Source: Candidatus Auribacter fodinae (GTDB lineage Bacteria; Auribacterota; Auribacteria; Auribacterales; Auribacteraceae). Taken from it: a DNA stretch of 61,753 nt. Positions 55,570-61,753 of this stretch are shown here, one piece after another. The stretch covers positions 1 through 61,753 of the forward strand of contig QZJZ01000015.1 in assembly GCA_003599815.1 (NCBI GenBank), written 5' to 3'. Positions within the stretch are counted from its first letter, which is position 1, and every line of letters starts with the position of its first letter. The position numbers and the translations under genes were made by a program. The notes under the pieces were generated by a model. That model searched no databases, had not been told where the DNA came from, and saw only the letters and a list, made by a program, of their open reading frames with translations.

Positions 55570-56550
55570 ATGGCTGATATACTTTCACAAGACGAAGTTG
55601 ATGCGCTACTAAACGCGGTCTCAACTGGCGATGTAGGAATAAAAAAGTGCCAGCATGAAGTGCAAAGGCATAAAAAAGACGTAAATGTCTATGACTTCAA
55701 ACGTCCTGAAATGATTTCCAAAGATCAGATCAGAACGCTTCAGATGGTTCACGAGAACTTTGCACGGTACCTGAGCAATTTTATGTCCGCGTATCTGAGA
55801 ACAGTCGTGGAAATCAACCTTGCCGCAGTCGATCAGTTGACGTACGGCGAATTTGTGATGTCGTTGCCTAATCCCACATACATGAGCATACTCAGCATGG
55901 CGCCTCTCGAAGGAAGCACTATTTTTGAAGTCAATCCTGTTCTGGTATTTACTATTGTTGACCGCCTGCTCGGCGGAGTGGGGAAAGCTCCTCATGAAAT
56001 CCGGTTGTTCACGGATATTGAGCAGAGAATCATTGGCAGTGTTATAGAAAAAGCTCTGCACGGACTGACTGAAGCATGGGAACATGTCGCTCATATCAAT
56101 TTTGAAGTTATTGACAAGGAAATGAATCCACAGTTCTGTCAGATTCTGGCTAATAATGAAACTGTGGCATCTATGACGCTCGAAGTGAAAATAGGGGAAA
56201 CAAGCGGAATTATCAGCATCTGTATACCCTATATTTCTCTTGAGCCTTTGATTGATAAACTCAGCGCTCAGCATCTTATTGGCGCATCACAGAAGAAAAT
56301 CACCGACGAACAGAAACGCAACTTGCTTCGTAACATATCTGCGGCGAGCCTTCAAGTGTCGTTTGAAATAGGGCGGACAATACTAACTTTGCAGGAACTT
56401 CTCGATTTGAGAAAAGGCGATGTGATTGTACTCGATAAATCAATAAAAGAGTTAAATACCATGAGCGTAGAAGGAAATCCCAAGTTTCTGGGTGTTCCCG
56501 GGTTGACGGGAACTAAAAAGGGATTTCTGATTCAGGCAGTAAAAGAATAG
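55570..56550 (+). CDS. fliM: Flagellar motor switch protein FliM
   Basis: 327 residues. The N-terminal CheY-P binding peptide LSQDEVDALLNAV, the middle domain with RPEMISKDQIRTLQMVHENFARYLSNFMSAYLR and LGGVGKAPHEIRLFTDIEQRII, and the C-terminal SpoA domain (FEIGRTILTLQELLDLRKGDVIVLDK). All parts are intact. ATG 55570 is used; TTG 55552 is in frame upstream but adds six residues not found in the family. No strong ribosome site. Confidence 0.95.
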   Translation: MADILSQDEVDALLNAVSTGDVGIKKCQHEVQRHKKDVNVYDFKRPEMISKDQIRTLQMVHENFARYLSNFMSAYLRTVVEINLAAVDQLTYGEFVMSLPNPTYMSILSMAPLEGSTIFEVNPVLVFTIVDRLLGGVGKAPHEIRLFTDIEQRIIGSVIEKALHGLTEAWEHVAHINFEVIDKEMNPQFCQILANNETVASMTLEVKIGETSGIISICIPYISLEPLIDKLSAQHLIGASQKKITDEQKRNLLRNISAASLQVSFEIGRTILTLQELLDLRKGDVIVLDKSIKELNTMSVEGNPKFLGVPGLTGTKKGFLIQAVKE

Positions 56551-56573
56551 TCTCATAAAAGGGGGTTAAAAAT

Positions 56574-57020
56574 ATGGTAAACGAACATTTGAGCCAGGAT
56601 GACATTGATGCTCTCCTTGCAGGAGGAATGAGCGATGATATGGGGGCGGGGGACGAATCGAAAAGTGTTCCTGATCAGGGTAATCACCTGATGAAACAAA
56701 CCGCTACAGCCCAGCCCTTGGAGTATTCACAATTGCCGCTTAGCAAAAACGAGTCCGCACCACATAATATTGATCTGATCCTTGATGTCAATGTTGAGCT
56801 GACTGTTGAACTCGGACGTAAGAGAATGCTGATAAAAGATATCCTTGAAGTCGGCCCCGGGTCAATTCTGGAACTGAACAAACTTGCCGGCGAACCGGTA
56901 GACTTGTTTGTGAACAACAAGCTTCTCGCACGCGGTGAAGTTGTGGTTATCAATGAAAATTTTGGCGTTCGTATTATTGACATTATTGTGCCGGAACAAC
57001 GCATCAGAAACTTGAAATAA
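56574..57020 (+). CDS. fliN: Flagellar motor switch protein FliN with FliM-like N-terminal peptide
   Basis: 148 residues. The C-terminal SpoA domain (NIDLILDVNVELTVELGRKRMLIKDILEVGPGSILELNKLAGEPVDLFVNNKLLARGEVVVINENFGVRIIDIIV) is standard FliN. The N terminus starts MVNEHLSQDDIDALLAGG, the CheY-binding motif normally found on FliM, as in FliY-type proteins of other phyla, but without the CheC phosphatase domain. AGGGGG precedes the ATG. It is the last gene of the motA operon and meets yciA tail to tail with no space. Confidence 0.94.
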   Translation: MVNEHLSQDDIDALLAGGMSDDMGAGDESKSVPDQGNHLMKQTATAQPLEYSQLPLSKNESAPHNIDLILDVNVELTVELGRKRMLIKDILEVGPGSILELNKLAGEPVDLFVNNKLLARGEVVVINENFGVRIIDIIVPEQRIRNLK

Positions 57021-57482
57021 TCATTTTTTGAACGAGTGGCAGGCACATTTGGGATGGCTGTTCCTGTGCTCGTCAGGTACTCGGCGAGGTTTGCCGTTGT
57101 CGTCTATAGCGACGTACCTGAAAACCCCTTCCGTAACAATATGACGGTGCTCCTGAAACTCTTCAAGAGGATCTTTGGCCCACACTTCCAGTTTGATATC
57201 CATTGATGTATTTCCAATACGGATAAGGCGCGCGTAAATACAGACTGCGTCACCGACATGAACAGGCCGCAGGAACGTCAGCTTGTCAACCGTGACGGTG
57301 ACTACTCTGCCTCGCGCGATTTCCACAGCAAGCAGTTGGCCTCCAATATCCATCTGAGACATAACCCACCCGCCAAAGATATCGCCGTTAAAGTTGACAT
57401 CGCGCGCCATTGCCTGATTGCGCAGTACAAGTACACCGTCGGGAGTCCTTTCAGGATCTATCTTATTTTTCTTTTCTGTCAT
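57021..57482 (-). CDS. yciA: YciA-like acyl-CoA thioesterase (hotdog fold)
   Basis: 153 residues. VLVLRNQAMARDVNFNGDIFGGWVMSQMDIGGQLLAVEIARGRVVTVTVDKLTFLRPVHVGDAVCIYARL matches the YciA consensus nearly residue by residue, with the catalytic Asp in NGDIFGG. It hydrolyses acyl-CoA thioesters of broad chain length. Start ATG 57482 gives the usual short N terminus; in-frame starts up to 57653 would run through repeat sequence and are rejected. The C terminus carries an extra HPKCACHSF tail. Convergent with fliN; their stop codons are adjacent. Confidence 0.92.
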   Translation of the reverse strand: MTEKKNKIDPERTPDGVLVLRNQAMARDVNFNGDIFGGWVMSQMDIGGQLLAVEIARGRVVTVTVDKLTFLRPVHVGDAVCIYARLIRIGNTSMDIKLEVWAKDPLEEFQEHRHIVTEGVFRYVAIDDNGKPRRVPDEHRNSHPKCACHSFKK

Positions 57483-57536
57483 AAGTGCCTGTCTTTTGTC
57501 AGTGTGTAGTTTTTTCATGATAATAATATTCGGTCG

Positions 57537-57562
57537 GATACAGGATTGACCAGCTTTTTTTG
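57537..57562 (+). repeat. Direct repeat bordering the repeat cluster, left copy
   Basis: GATACAGGATTGACCAGC followed by a T tract and G, repeated at 58063-58089 with one base change (GATACCGG) and one extra C. The two copies bracket about 500 bp. Confidence 0.75.
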
Positions 57563-57610
57563 TTCGGGGCGTGAAAATAACGGTTCTCAACTTGGATTTA
57601 TGAACCGCCC

Positions 57611-57707
57611 GAGCCGAACGCGTCATAGCGGTACGAGAACACCGGGTTGCCAATTAATTACCTGTCATTACGAGAATTTCGCAGAAATTCGTGGTAATCT
57701 CCTCCGC
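57611..57707 (+). repeat. Palindromic-element left part, 57.6-kb copy
   Basis: Matches 61488-61582 closely: GAGCCGAACGCG, CATAGCGGTACGA, AATTAATTA, CTGTCATTACGAGAAT and GAAATTCGTGGTAAT are shared. Inside it, TGTCATTACGAGAATTTCG...GGTAATCTC (57663-57702) is an imperfect inverted match of GGATTGCTTTGTCAC...GCGCAATGACA (57726-57759). Confidence 0.8.
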
Positions 57708-57777
57708 TGATTTTTTATAAGGAGGGGATTGCTTTGTCACTTCGTTCCGCGCAATGACATTTAATTGTTGGTTGCAA

Positions 57778-57797
57778 GGAACAGGCATGCCTGTTCC
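57778..57797. repeat. Perfect 20-bp palindrome
   Basis: GGAACAGGCATGCCTGTTCC is its own reverse complement. It lies in the segment (57708-57835) that interrupts the element whose halves are at 57611-57707 and 57836-57896. Confidence 0.9.
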
Positions 57798-57835
57798 CTA
57801 CGAAAGACTTCCACCGCCGAACCTGTATCAATCTT

Positions 57836-57896
57836 CTCCGCCGGATAGTGTTACGCACATGATATTCCCACGTCACTTCGTTCCTCGGAATGACCT
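57836..57896 (+). repeat. Palindromic-element right part, 57.8-kb copy
   Basis: CCGCCGGATAGTGTT, ACATGAT, TTCCCACGTCACT, CGTTCCTCGGAATGACCT match 61577-61639, where they directly continue the left part. Here they are 128 bp away from it. Confidence 0.8.
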
Positions 57897-58062
57897 GAAT
57901 GGGGATTTAGCGGCTAGACCTCAAGTGCTCAAGCGACAAGAGCAATCAGGCACCCGCCTGTCGCCTGCCTGTCAAAGATCCGTCTTTAATGACATAAACC
58001 CGTTCGCCGTGGATGCAGATTATTGTAATACCATTTTTTCTGTATATAATAATAGATGCTTA

Positions 58063-58089
58063 GATACCGGATTGACCAGCCTTTTTTTG
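58063..58089 (+). repeat. Direct repeat bordering the repeat cluster, right copy
   Basis: GATACCGGATTGACCAGCC plus T tract and G, the partner of 57537-57562. Confidence 0.75.
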
Positions 58090-58128
58090 AAATATTGATT
58101 CAACTTACCATAGTAGGGTGTACAGAAC

Positions 58129-60099
58129 TTATTGCGTGAAAGTATGAAGGACAGAACTGAGTTCGGTTATGGTGACCGGCTTTCTTAAGATACCTTTAAA
58201 GCCGTAGTCCTGAAATTTTGACATGACGGGATCGTTTGAATATCCGCTTGAGACAATGCAATTAGCGTCAGGATTAATTTGCAGTAACTTTGTCACAGCT
58301 TCCTTGCCGCCCATTCCACCGGGAATGGTTAAGTCCATTATGACGACGTCAAAGAAGTCGTTTCGTTCTACTGAATCCCTGTATATTTCAATTGCTTCTA
58401 TACCATCTTTTACGTCAGTAACCTGATACCCAAGATGTGCGACCATGTCTGAAATCGTAGCCCTGACCATAGGGTCGTCATCCATGATGAGAATTTTTCC
58501 GTTGCCTTTTACAATTTCAACAGTATCGGTGTTTTTTTTCTGTATATTTTTTGTTGAGGCTGGAAGGTATATATAAAACGATGTTCCTAATCCTTCTTGA
58601 GATTCGACAGTGATAGCCCCGTCATGTCTTTTTATGATTGAATAAGTAGTCGCAAGTCCAAGCCCTGTTCCGTTATTTTTAGTCGTGAAATACGGATCGA
58701 ATATTTTTGAGAGGTGTTTTTCAGATATTCCGTGCCCATGATCCTGAATAGTAATTTTAACGTATTTGCCTTGTTTTAAGTCAGGAATCTGCTTTTCTTC
58801 CAGAATAATATTTTCGCACCGTACTATAATTTCGCCGCCATCCGGCATAGCCTGGTCGGCATTTATGATCAGGTTGTTTATAACCTGATTGATCTGTCCT
58901 TCGTCAATTTCAACAGGATAAATGGCATCCTGAATAATAAATCTTGGTTTTACATTTGATCCTTTCAGAACAAAATTCACGGAATCCTGTATGAGATCGG
59001 ATATTGATGCGGCTTTTTTTATAGGCGCTCCACCTTTGGAGAATGTGAGTAACTGTTGTGTGAGATCTTTTGCCCTTTCAGACGCTTTTTCAACATTTGA
59101 TATGAATCCGGCATGCGCTTCATCGGGAGTGATAAACTGTTTTAACAGCATAATATTGCCCAGAATAGAAGTGAGGATATTGTTAAAATCGTGAGCTATG
59201 CCGCCAGCTAGAATGCCGATGGACTCCAGTTTTCTGGCTTTCAGTATTTCATTCTCAAGTTTTTCCCTTTCGTACAGTTCCCGTGCCAGTTTTAAATTGT
59301 TATATCCAAGCATAGAGAGGTTTTTAGCAAGCCGCCATAACAAGCTAAGTATTTTTTTAAACTGTTTTATTCCCATTGACGACATCGAATCATAAGCCCG
59401 CATCATTTCGTCAGGATCGACACCGATTTCAATTGCGTATCCTTTAATTCGTGTTCTGTCAACTTTCCCGATATTACTTTGTCCGATCAGCCAGTTTGCT
59501 ACGTGTACACCTTCCACAAATATGGGAGCGCAGGCATCTACGAAACCGCAACTCAGACATTCTTCATATACCGGTTTTTTTAATTTTTCTGTTTTTTCGC
59601 CCAGTATTTTATCCGAGGCAACACATCGTTCACTGCCCTTTTTTGTGCTTCGTATCAATTCGCACACTTTGCAGAAATTGCTCGGTTCTGTGATGGGATT
59701 ACCTTCAACATCCGTAATAATAGAAGCAACTCCTGTTGTTTCCGCGAAGGAGTTTTGTATTTCCTGCAAGGTACTAACATCTATCAGGTCTTTTAGAGAA
59801 AAATCTTTAATGTTTTTCTCCGGTGACAATATATATTCCAGTTTTAGGCGCAGATGCCGCTCGCTGTCTCGCAAGGCTTCTTCAGTCCGCTTCTTCTCTT
59901 CAATTTCTTTTTGTAGCTGTTCATTAACGCGGGCAAATTCCTGAGAACTTAAGTTAAAAGCGTTTTCCATAAGGCTGAGATCACTTTCAAACCCATTATA
60001 CGCATCATCAATGGCTTTGAAAAATTGTTCGGCATTGCCCGGGATTACCGCCATATCGCCGAGATACTTCTTTATCTGACGTGCAAGGAGTTTATTCAT
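58129..60099 (-). CDS. Hybrid sensor histidine kinase with PocR domain and C-terminal receiver
   Basis: 656 residues, no membrane helix. N-terminal coiled coil (about 40-90), PocR sensory domain (about 100-265) with cysteines at 143, 146, 159, 181, 184 and 190 (FCKVCELI, CLSCGFVDAC), HisKA with His303 in AGGIAHDFNNILT, HATPase (NQVINNLIINADQAMPDGG, DHGHGISEKHLSKIFDPYFTTKNNGTGLGLATTYSI), and a receiver at about 535-656 (KILIMDDDP, VVIMDLTIPGGMGG, LRKPVTI). PocR domains are thought to bind small hydrocarbon ligands and the Cys set may hold metal. It follows the FIST gene by 7 bp with AGAGGA before its ATG, so the two are one unit. Confidence 0.92.
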   Translation of the reverse strand: MNKLLARQIKKYLGDMAVIPGNAEQFFKAIDDAYNGFESDLSLMENAFNLSSQEFARVNEQLQKEIEEKKRTEEALRDSERHLRLKLEYILSPEKNIKDFSLKDLIDVSTLQEIQNSFAETTGVASIITDVEGNPITEPSNFCKVCELIRSTKKGSERCVASDKILGEKTEKLKKPVYEECLSCGFVDACAPIFVEGVHVANWLIGQSNIGKVDRTRIKGYAIEIGVDPDEMMRAYDSMSSMGIKQFKKILSLLWRLAKNLSMLGYNNLKLARELYEREKLENEILKARKLESIGILAGGIAHDFNNILTSILGNIMLLKQFITPDEAHAGFISNVEKASERAKDLTQQLLTFSKGGAPIKKAASISDLIQDSVNFVLKGSNVKPRFIIQDAIYPVEIDEGQINQVINNLIINADQAMPDGGEIIVRCENIILEEKQIPDLKQGKYVKITIQDHGHGISEKHLSKIFDPYFTTKNNGTGLGLATTYSIIKRHDGAITVESQEGLGTSFYIYLPASTKNIQKKNTDTVEIVKGNGKILIMDDDPMVRATISDMVAHLGYQVTDVKDGIEAIEIYRDSVERNDFFDVVIMDLTIPGGMGGKEAVTKLLQINPDANCIVSSGYSNDPVMSKFQDYGFKGILRKPVTITELSSVLHTFTQ

Positions 60100-60106
60100 T
60101 GTCCTC

Positions 60107-61249
60107 TTAACATTTTTCTTTAAAGCAGGTTATGGTCATGGTCTGGTTATGCAGTTCCGCTTTCTTCTGCATGCTGTCCATAGGGCATATTTCGCCATAT
60201 GAATAAAACCCAGTAAGAGTAGTGTTTCCGAACTTTTCGCCGATCACTTCAATCTCTTCCTCGGCTCGCTGTTTTAAAATTAATTTACGTCCTACACAAC
60301 TTATCAGGATAGCCACGACAGGCGATTCCTGATTCAAATTGTTGTAACACATTGTAGCCGCGTTTGCCGCTCCTTCAACAAGATGATTGATATTCGCCTT
60401 CATTAAGCGGACATAACTTCCTTCCGGGATGTCGCCAGCGAATGTCATACTTCCATCTTTTTCATTAACCGCCATTACAGTCCGTACCAGATGTTTTTCA
60501 CCGTTGTCCAGGCGAATGGACAGCGGAAATAATAAACCTGTTATCGGTAAGCCGCTTGCTTTTTCACCGAGATATGTCTTGTATAAGTCCAGCGCCAGTT
60601 GCCCGTCCAGTTCATACAGTATATTTCCTTCTGATCGTGTAACGAGCCTGTCTATGCCGAAAGAACTCCATCCGCCCATTGAGCCGTAACTTATCTCAAT
60701 CTCATCGCCATAAAAACCGACACCTGCGATGACATTTTTTTCAGGAACGGTGTCCATAACTACAAGAGTTTCCTTGAAATTCGCCTGGTCTCCAGCCATT
60801 CCGCCAGTTACAGCGACATTTTCAGGCAATCCCTGGCAAAGGCCTTTCGCCAGCGCACTGCCATTAACGTTTAATCCATCTGATAATACAAATACATGCC
60901 GCAGGTTCTCGTCCTGCAATTGTTCAGCCAGCAGTTTGCCGGCGTTGAAACTGTTTTTCATGTCATCAATTTGAACTTTAGCGAATTTCAGTCTTGTCTT
61001 TTCAAAGTAAAGCGCCGTAATAACAAGTGAATTATCAAAAATCTGTTCACCGATAATCTCACCCGCTGTCGAACAACCGACAATCTGTGCCTTAGGATAC
61101 ATCTCTTTTATTTCAACGAGTTGGGCAGTGAGTTTCAGCATATCACCCTGCCCAAAAACAAAGACCAATTGCGCTTTATGTTGAAGCTGGTTCTCTGATA
61201 GTGATTTCCAGCCGGCCTCTTTGCTCCATATTTTTTGCTCCGCTTGCAT
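60107..61249 (-). CDS. FIST sensory domain protein (FIST_N plus FIST_C)
   Basis: 380 residues. FIST_N (AQIVGCSTAGEIIGEQIFDNSLVITAL ... HVFVLSDGLNVNGSALAKGL) and FIST_C (LDLYKTYLGEKASGLPITGLLFPLSI ... VVAILISCVGRKLILKQRAEEEIEVI ... TGFYSYGEICPMDSMQKKAELHNQTMTI) are complete. FIST domains are proposed to sense small ligands such as amino acids and typically couple to kinases or chemoreceptors; here the partner is the PocR hybrid kinase. GGAG is six bases before ATG. A candidate sigma-28 promoter lies upstream. Confidence 0.9.
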   Translation of the reverse strand: MQAEQKIWSKEAGWKSLSENQLQHKAQLVFVFGQGDMLKLTAQLVEIKEMYPKAQIVGCSTAGEIIGEQIFDNSLVITALYFEKTRLKFAKVQIDDMKNSFNAGKLLAEQLQDENLRHVFVLSDGLNVNGSALAKGLCQGLPENVAVTGGMAGDQANFKETLVVMDTVPEKNVIAGVGFYGDEIEISYGSMGGWSSFGIDRLVTRSEGNILYELDGQLALDLYKTYLGEKASGLPITGLLFPLSIRLDNGEKHLVRTVMAVNEKDGSMTFAGDIPEGSYVRLMKANINHLVEGAANAATMCYNNLNQESPVVAILISCVGRKLILKQRAEEEIEVIGEKFGNTTLTGFYSYGEICPMDSMQKKAELHNQTMTITCFKEKC

Positions 61250-61297
61250 ACCAATCTCCAGTTTAACATATTGATAATGATGATATTCTTCTTAGTT

Positions 61298-61324
61298 ATA
61301 TCGGTCATCATTGCTTTAAATTAA
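61298..61324 (-). promoter_or_regulatory. Candidate sigma-28 type promoter of the FIST-kinase unit
   Basis: On the minus strand: TTAATTTA, 11-bp spacer, ACCGATAT. Matches to TAAAGTTT/GCCGATAA are five of eight and six of eight, weaker than the two other sigma-28 candidates. Confidence 0.3.
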
Positions 61325-61487
61325 AGTGAAAATTGAGATACACCTTCATTGTTTATCAGAATTATGCGTTATTTTTGAATTGGTTGTTTGGATAAAGCGA
61401 TATTTATAGGGTGTGATGAATTGAAATGCGTCGGGCTCGTTCATCTCGGCCGCCTGTGCGCCGCTGTATGCCAGACAGCTCACCATC

Positions 61488-61639
61488 GAGCCGAACGCGC
61501 CATAGCGGTACGATAACACCGTGCTGACAATTAATTATCTGTCATTACGAGAATCTCGAAGAAATTCGTGGTAATATCCTACGCCGGATAGTGTTGCAGA
61601 CATGATGTTCCCACGTCACTGCGTTCCTCGGAATGACCT
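61488..61639 (+). repeat. Uninterrupted copy of the palindromic element
   Basis: About 152 bp that combines both parts seen at 57611-57707 and 57836-57896 without the intervening 128 bp. It is probably the reference form of the element in this window. The bases 61325-61487 upstream of it show no gene. Confidence 0.8.
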
Positions 61640-61687
61640 TTAAATTGGGGACACATTGAGGTATCCCGGTATTGACGGACAGTTAAA

Positions 61688-61753
61688 TTAGTGAACAGCT
61701 TGCCTTTCAAACTGCTCTGGTGTCAGATAGTTCAACGACTGGTGTAGTCGTTG
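61688..61753 (-). mobile_element. IS3-family transposase (OrfB), C-terminal end, cut by window edge
   Basis: The minus strand from the edge reads QRLHQSLNYLTPEQFERQAVH and a TAA stop, the well-conserved end of IS3-family OrfB integrases (R-x-HQSL-N/G-Y-x-TP-x-x-F/Y). The rest of the IS element is outside. The sequence just after the stop (61645-61687, GGGGACACATTGAGG...GACGGACAG) probably contains the terminal inverted repeat, which cannot be confirmed without the other end. Confidence 0.75.

Larger units (their letters stand above)
57483..58128. other. Repeat-rich intergenic region without genes
   Basis: This 646-bp gap between two leftward genes has no convincing coding frame. It is made of palindromic and direct repeats described separately (57537-57562 with 58063-58089, 57611-57707, 57778-57797, 57836-57896). 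The rest (57897-58062) shows nothing recognisable. Confidence 0.7.

Noticed and set aside
57483-57653. N-terminal extension of the YciA thioesterase to 57653
   Set aside because: The extension runs into the repeats and has no counterpart in the family.
57611-57896. Possible CRISPR array from repeated short blocks
   Set aside because: Only two or three irregular copies, no uniform spacing and internal dyads; they fit palindromic dispersed elements.
61250-61753. tRNA or attachment site next to the IS3 end
   Set aside because: No cloverleaf-like sequence or T-loop consensus is visible; the region is explained by the palindromic element and the IS end.

Overview
The window (about 43-45% G+C by eye) comes from a flagellated bacterium with a Gram-negative-type envelope: it has sigma-54 and sigma-28 type promoters, exported TPR and LysM proteins, lipid-linked-sugar type enzymes and a complete run of flagellar basal-body and hook genes. 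The flagellar gene order resembles the Bacillus fla/che order (fliE-F-G-H-I-J, a YlxF/MotE-like gene, fliK, flgD, flgE), but FlrC/FlgR-type sigma-54 control points away from Firmicutes. I cannot assign a phylum; a deep-branching or uncultured lineage is possible. Nearly everything is on the + strand in long, tightly packed operons.

Left part (1-13.1 kb): the start of a leftward acyl-CoA ligase cut by the window edge, a CPBP-type membrane protease, then one probable long operon starting at a good sigma-70 promoter (1628-1656). It holds a receiver-GGDEF diguanylate cyclase, a fabG-like reductase and fabF-like synthase placed directly before bioF-bioA-bioD, a second CPBP protease, aroK, mtnA, thiL, tsaE and an exported TPR protein. 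The two fatty-acid-synthesis paralogues next to the biotin genes suggest a dedicated route to the pimeloyl precursor.

Middle-left (13.1-22.5 kb): after a degenerate repeat and a strong sigma-54 promoter comes a surface-sugar operon: a GT-B glycosyltransferase, three GT2 glycosyltransferases, an SpsF-like cytidylyltransferase, a NeuB/SpsE-like nonulosonate synthase, a PseB-like NDP-sugar 4,6-dehydratase, an IolB-family isomerase and a FlgN-like chaperone. The promoter type and the chaperone suggest glycosylation of flagellin or another flagellar surface component.

Middle (22.5-38.2 kb): a regulatory block. A sigma-28-type promoter precedes a receiver protein, a small CPCG protein, a PP2C phosphatase with a pseudo-receiver, a STAS protein and a coiled-coil membrane protein. 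An NtrB/NtrC-like pair follows, then a sigma-54 operon with a LysM protein, a receiver-PP2C-HATPase switch protein resembling HsbR/CrsR, its STAS partner and two TPR proteins. After these come a Cys-rich mini-protein, a second FlgN-like protein and a FlgS/FlgR-like kinase-regulator pair ending at a terminator.

Right (38.3-57.0 kb): a PMT-type membrane glycosyltransferase and ApbE, then the flagellar structural cluster in transcription units starting at flgB, fliF, fliK (sigma-54) and motA (sigma-28), three of them ended by clear hairpin terminators. The last unit runs motA-motB-fliL-fliL-fliM-fliN.

Far right (57.0-61.75 kb): a convergent yciA thioesterase, a repeat-rich 646-bp gap with nested palindromic elements, a leftward FIST-domain protein plus PocR-containing hybrid kinase, another repeat copy, and the 3' end of an IS3-family transposase cut by the window edge.
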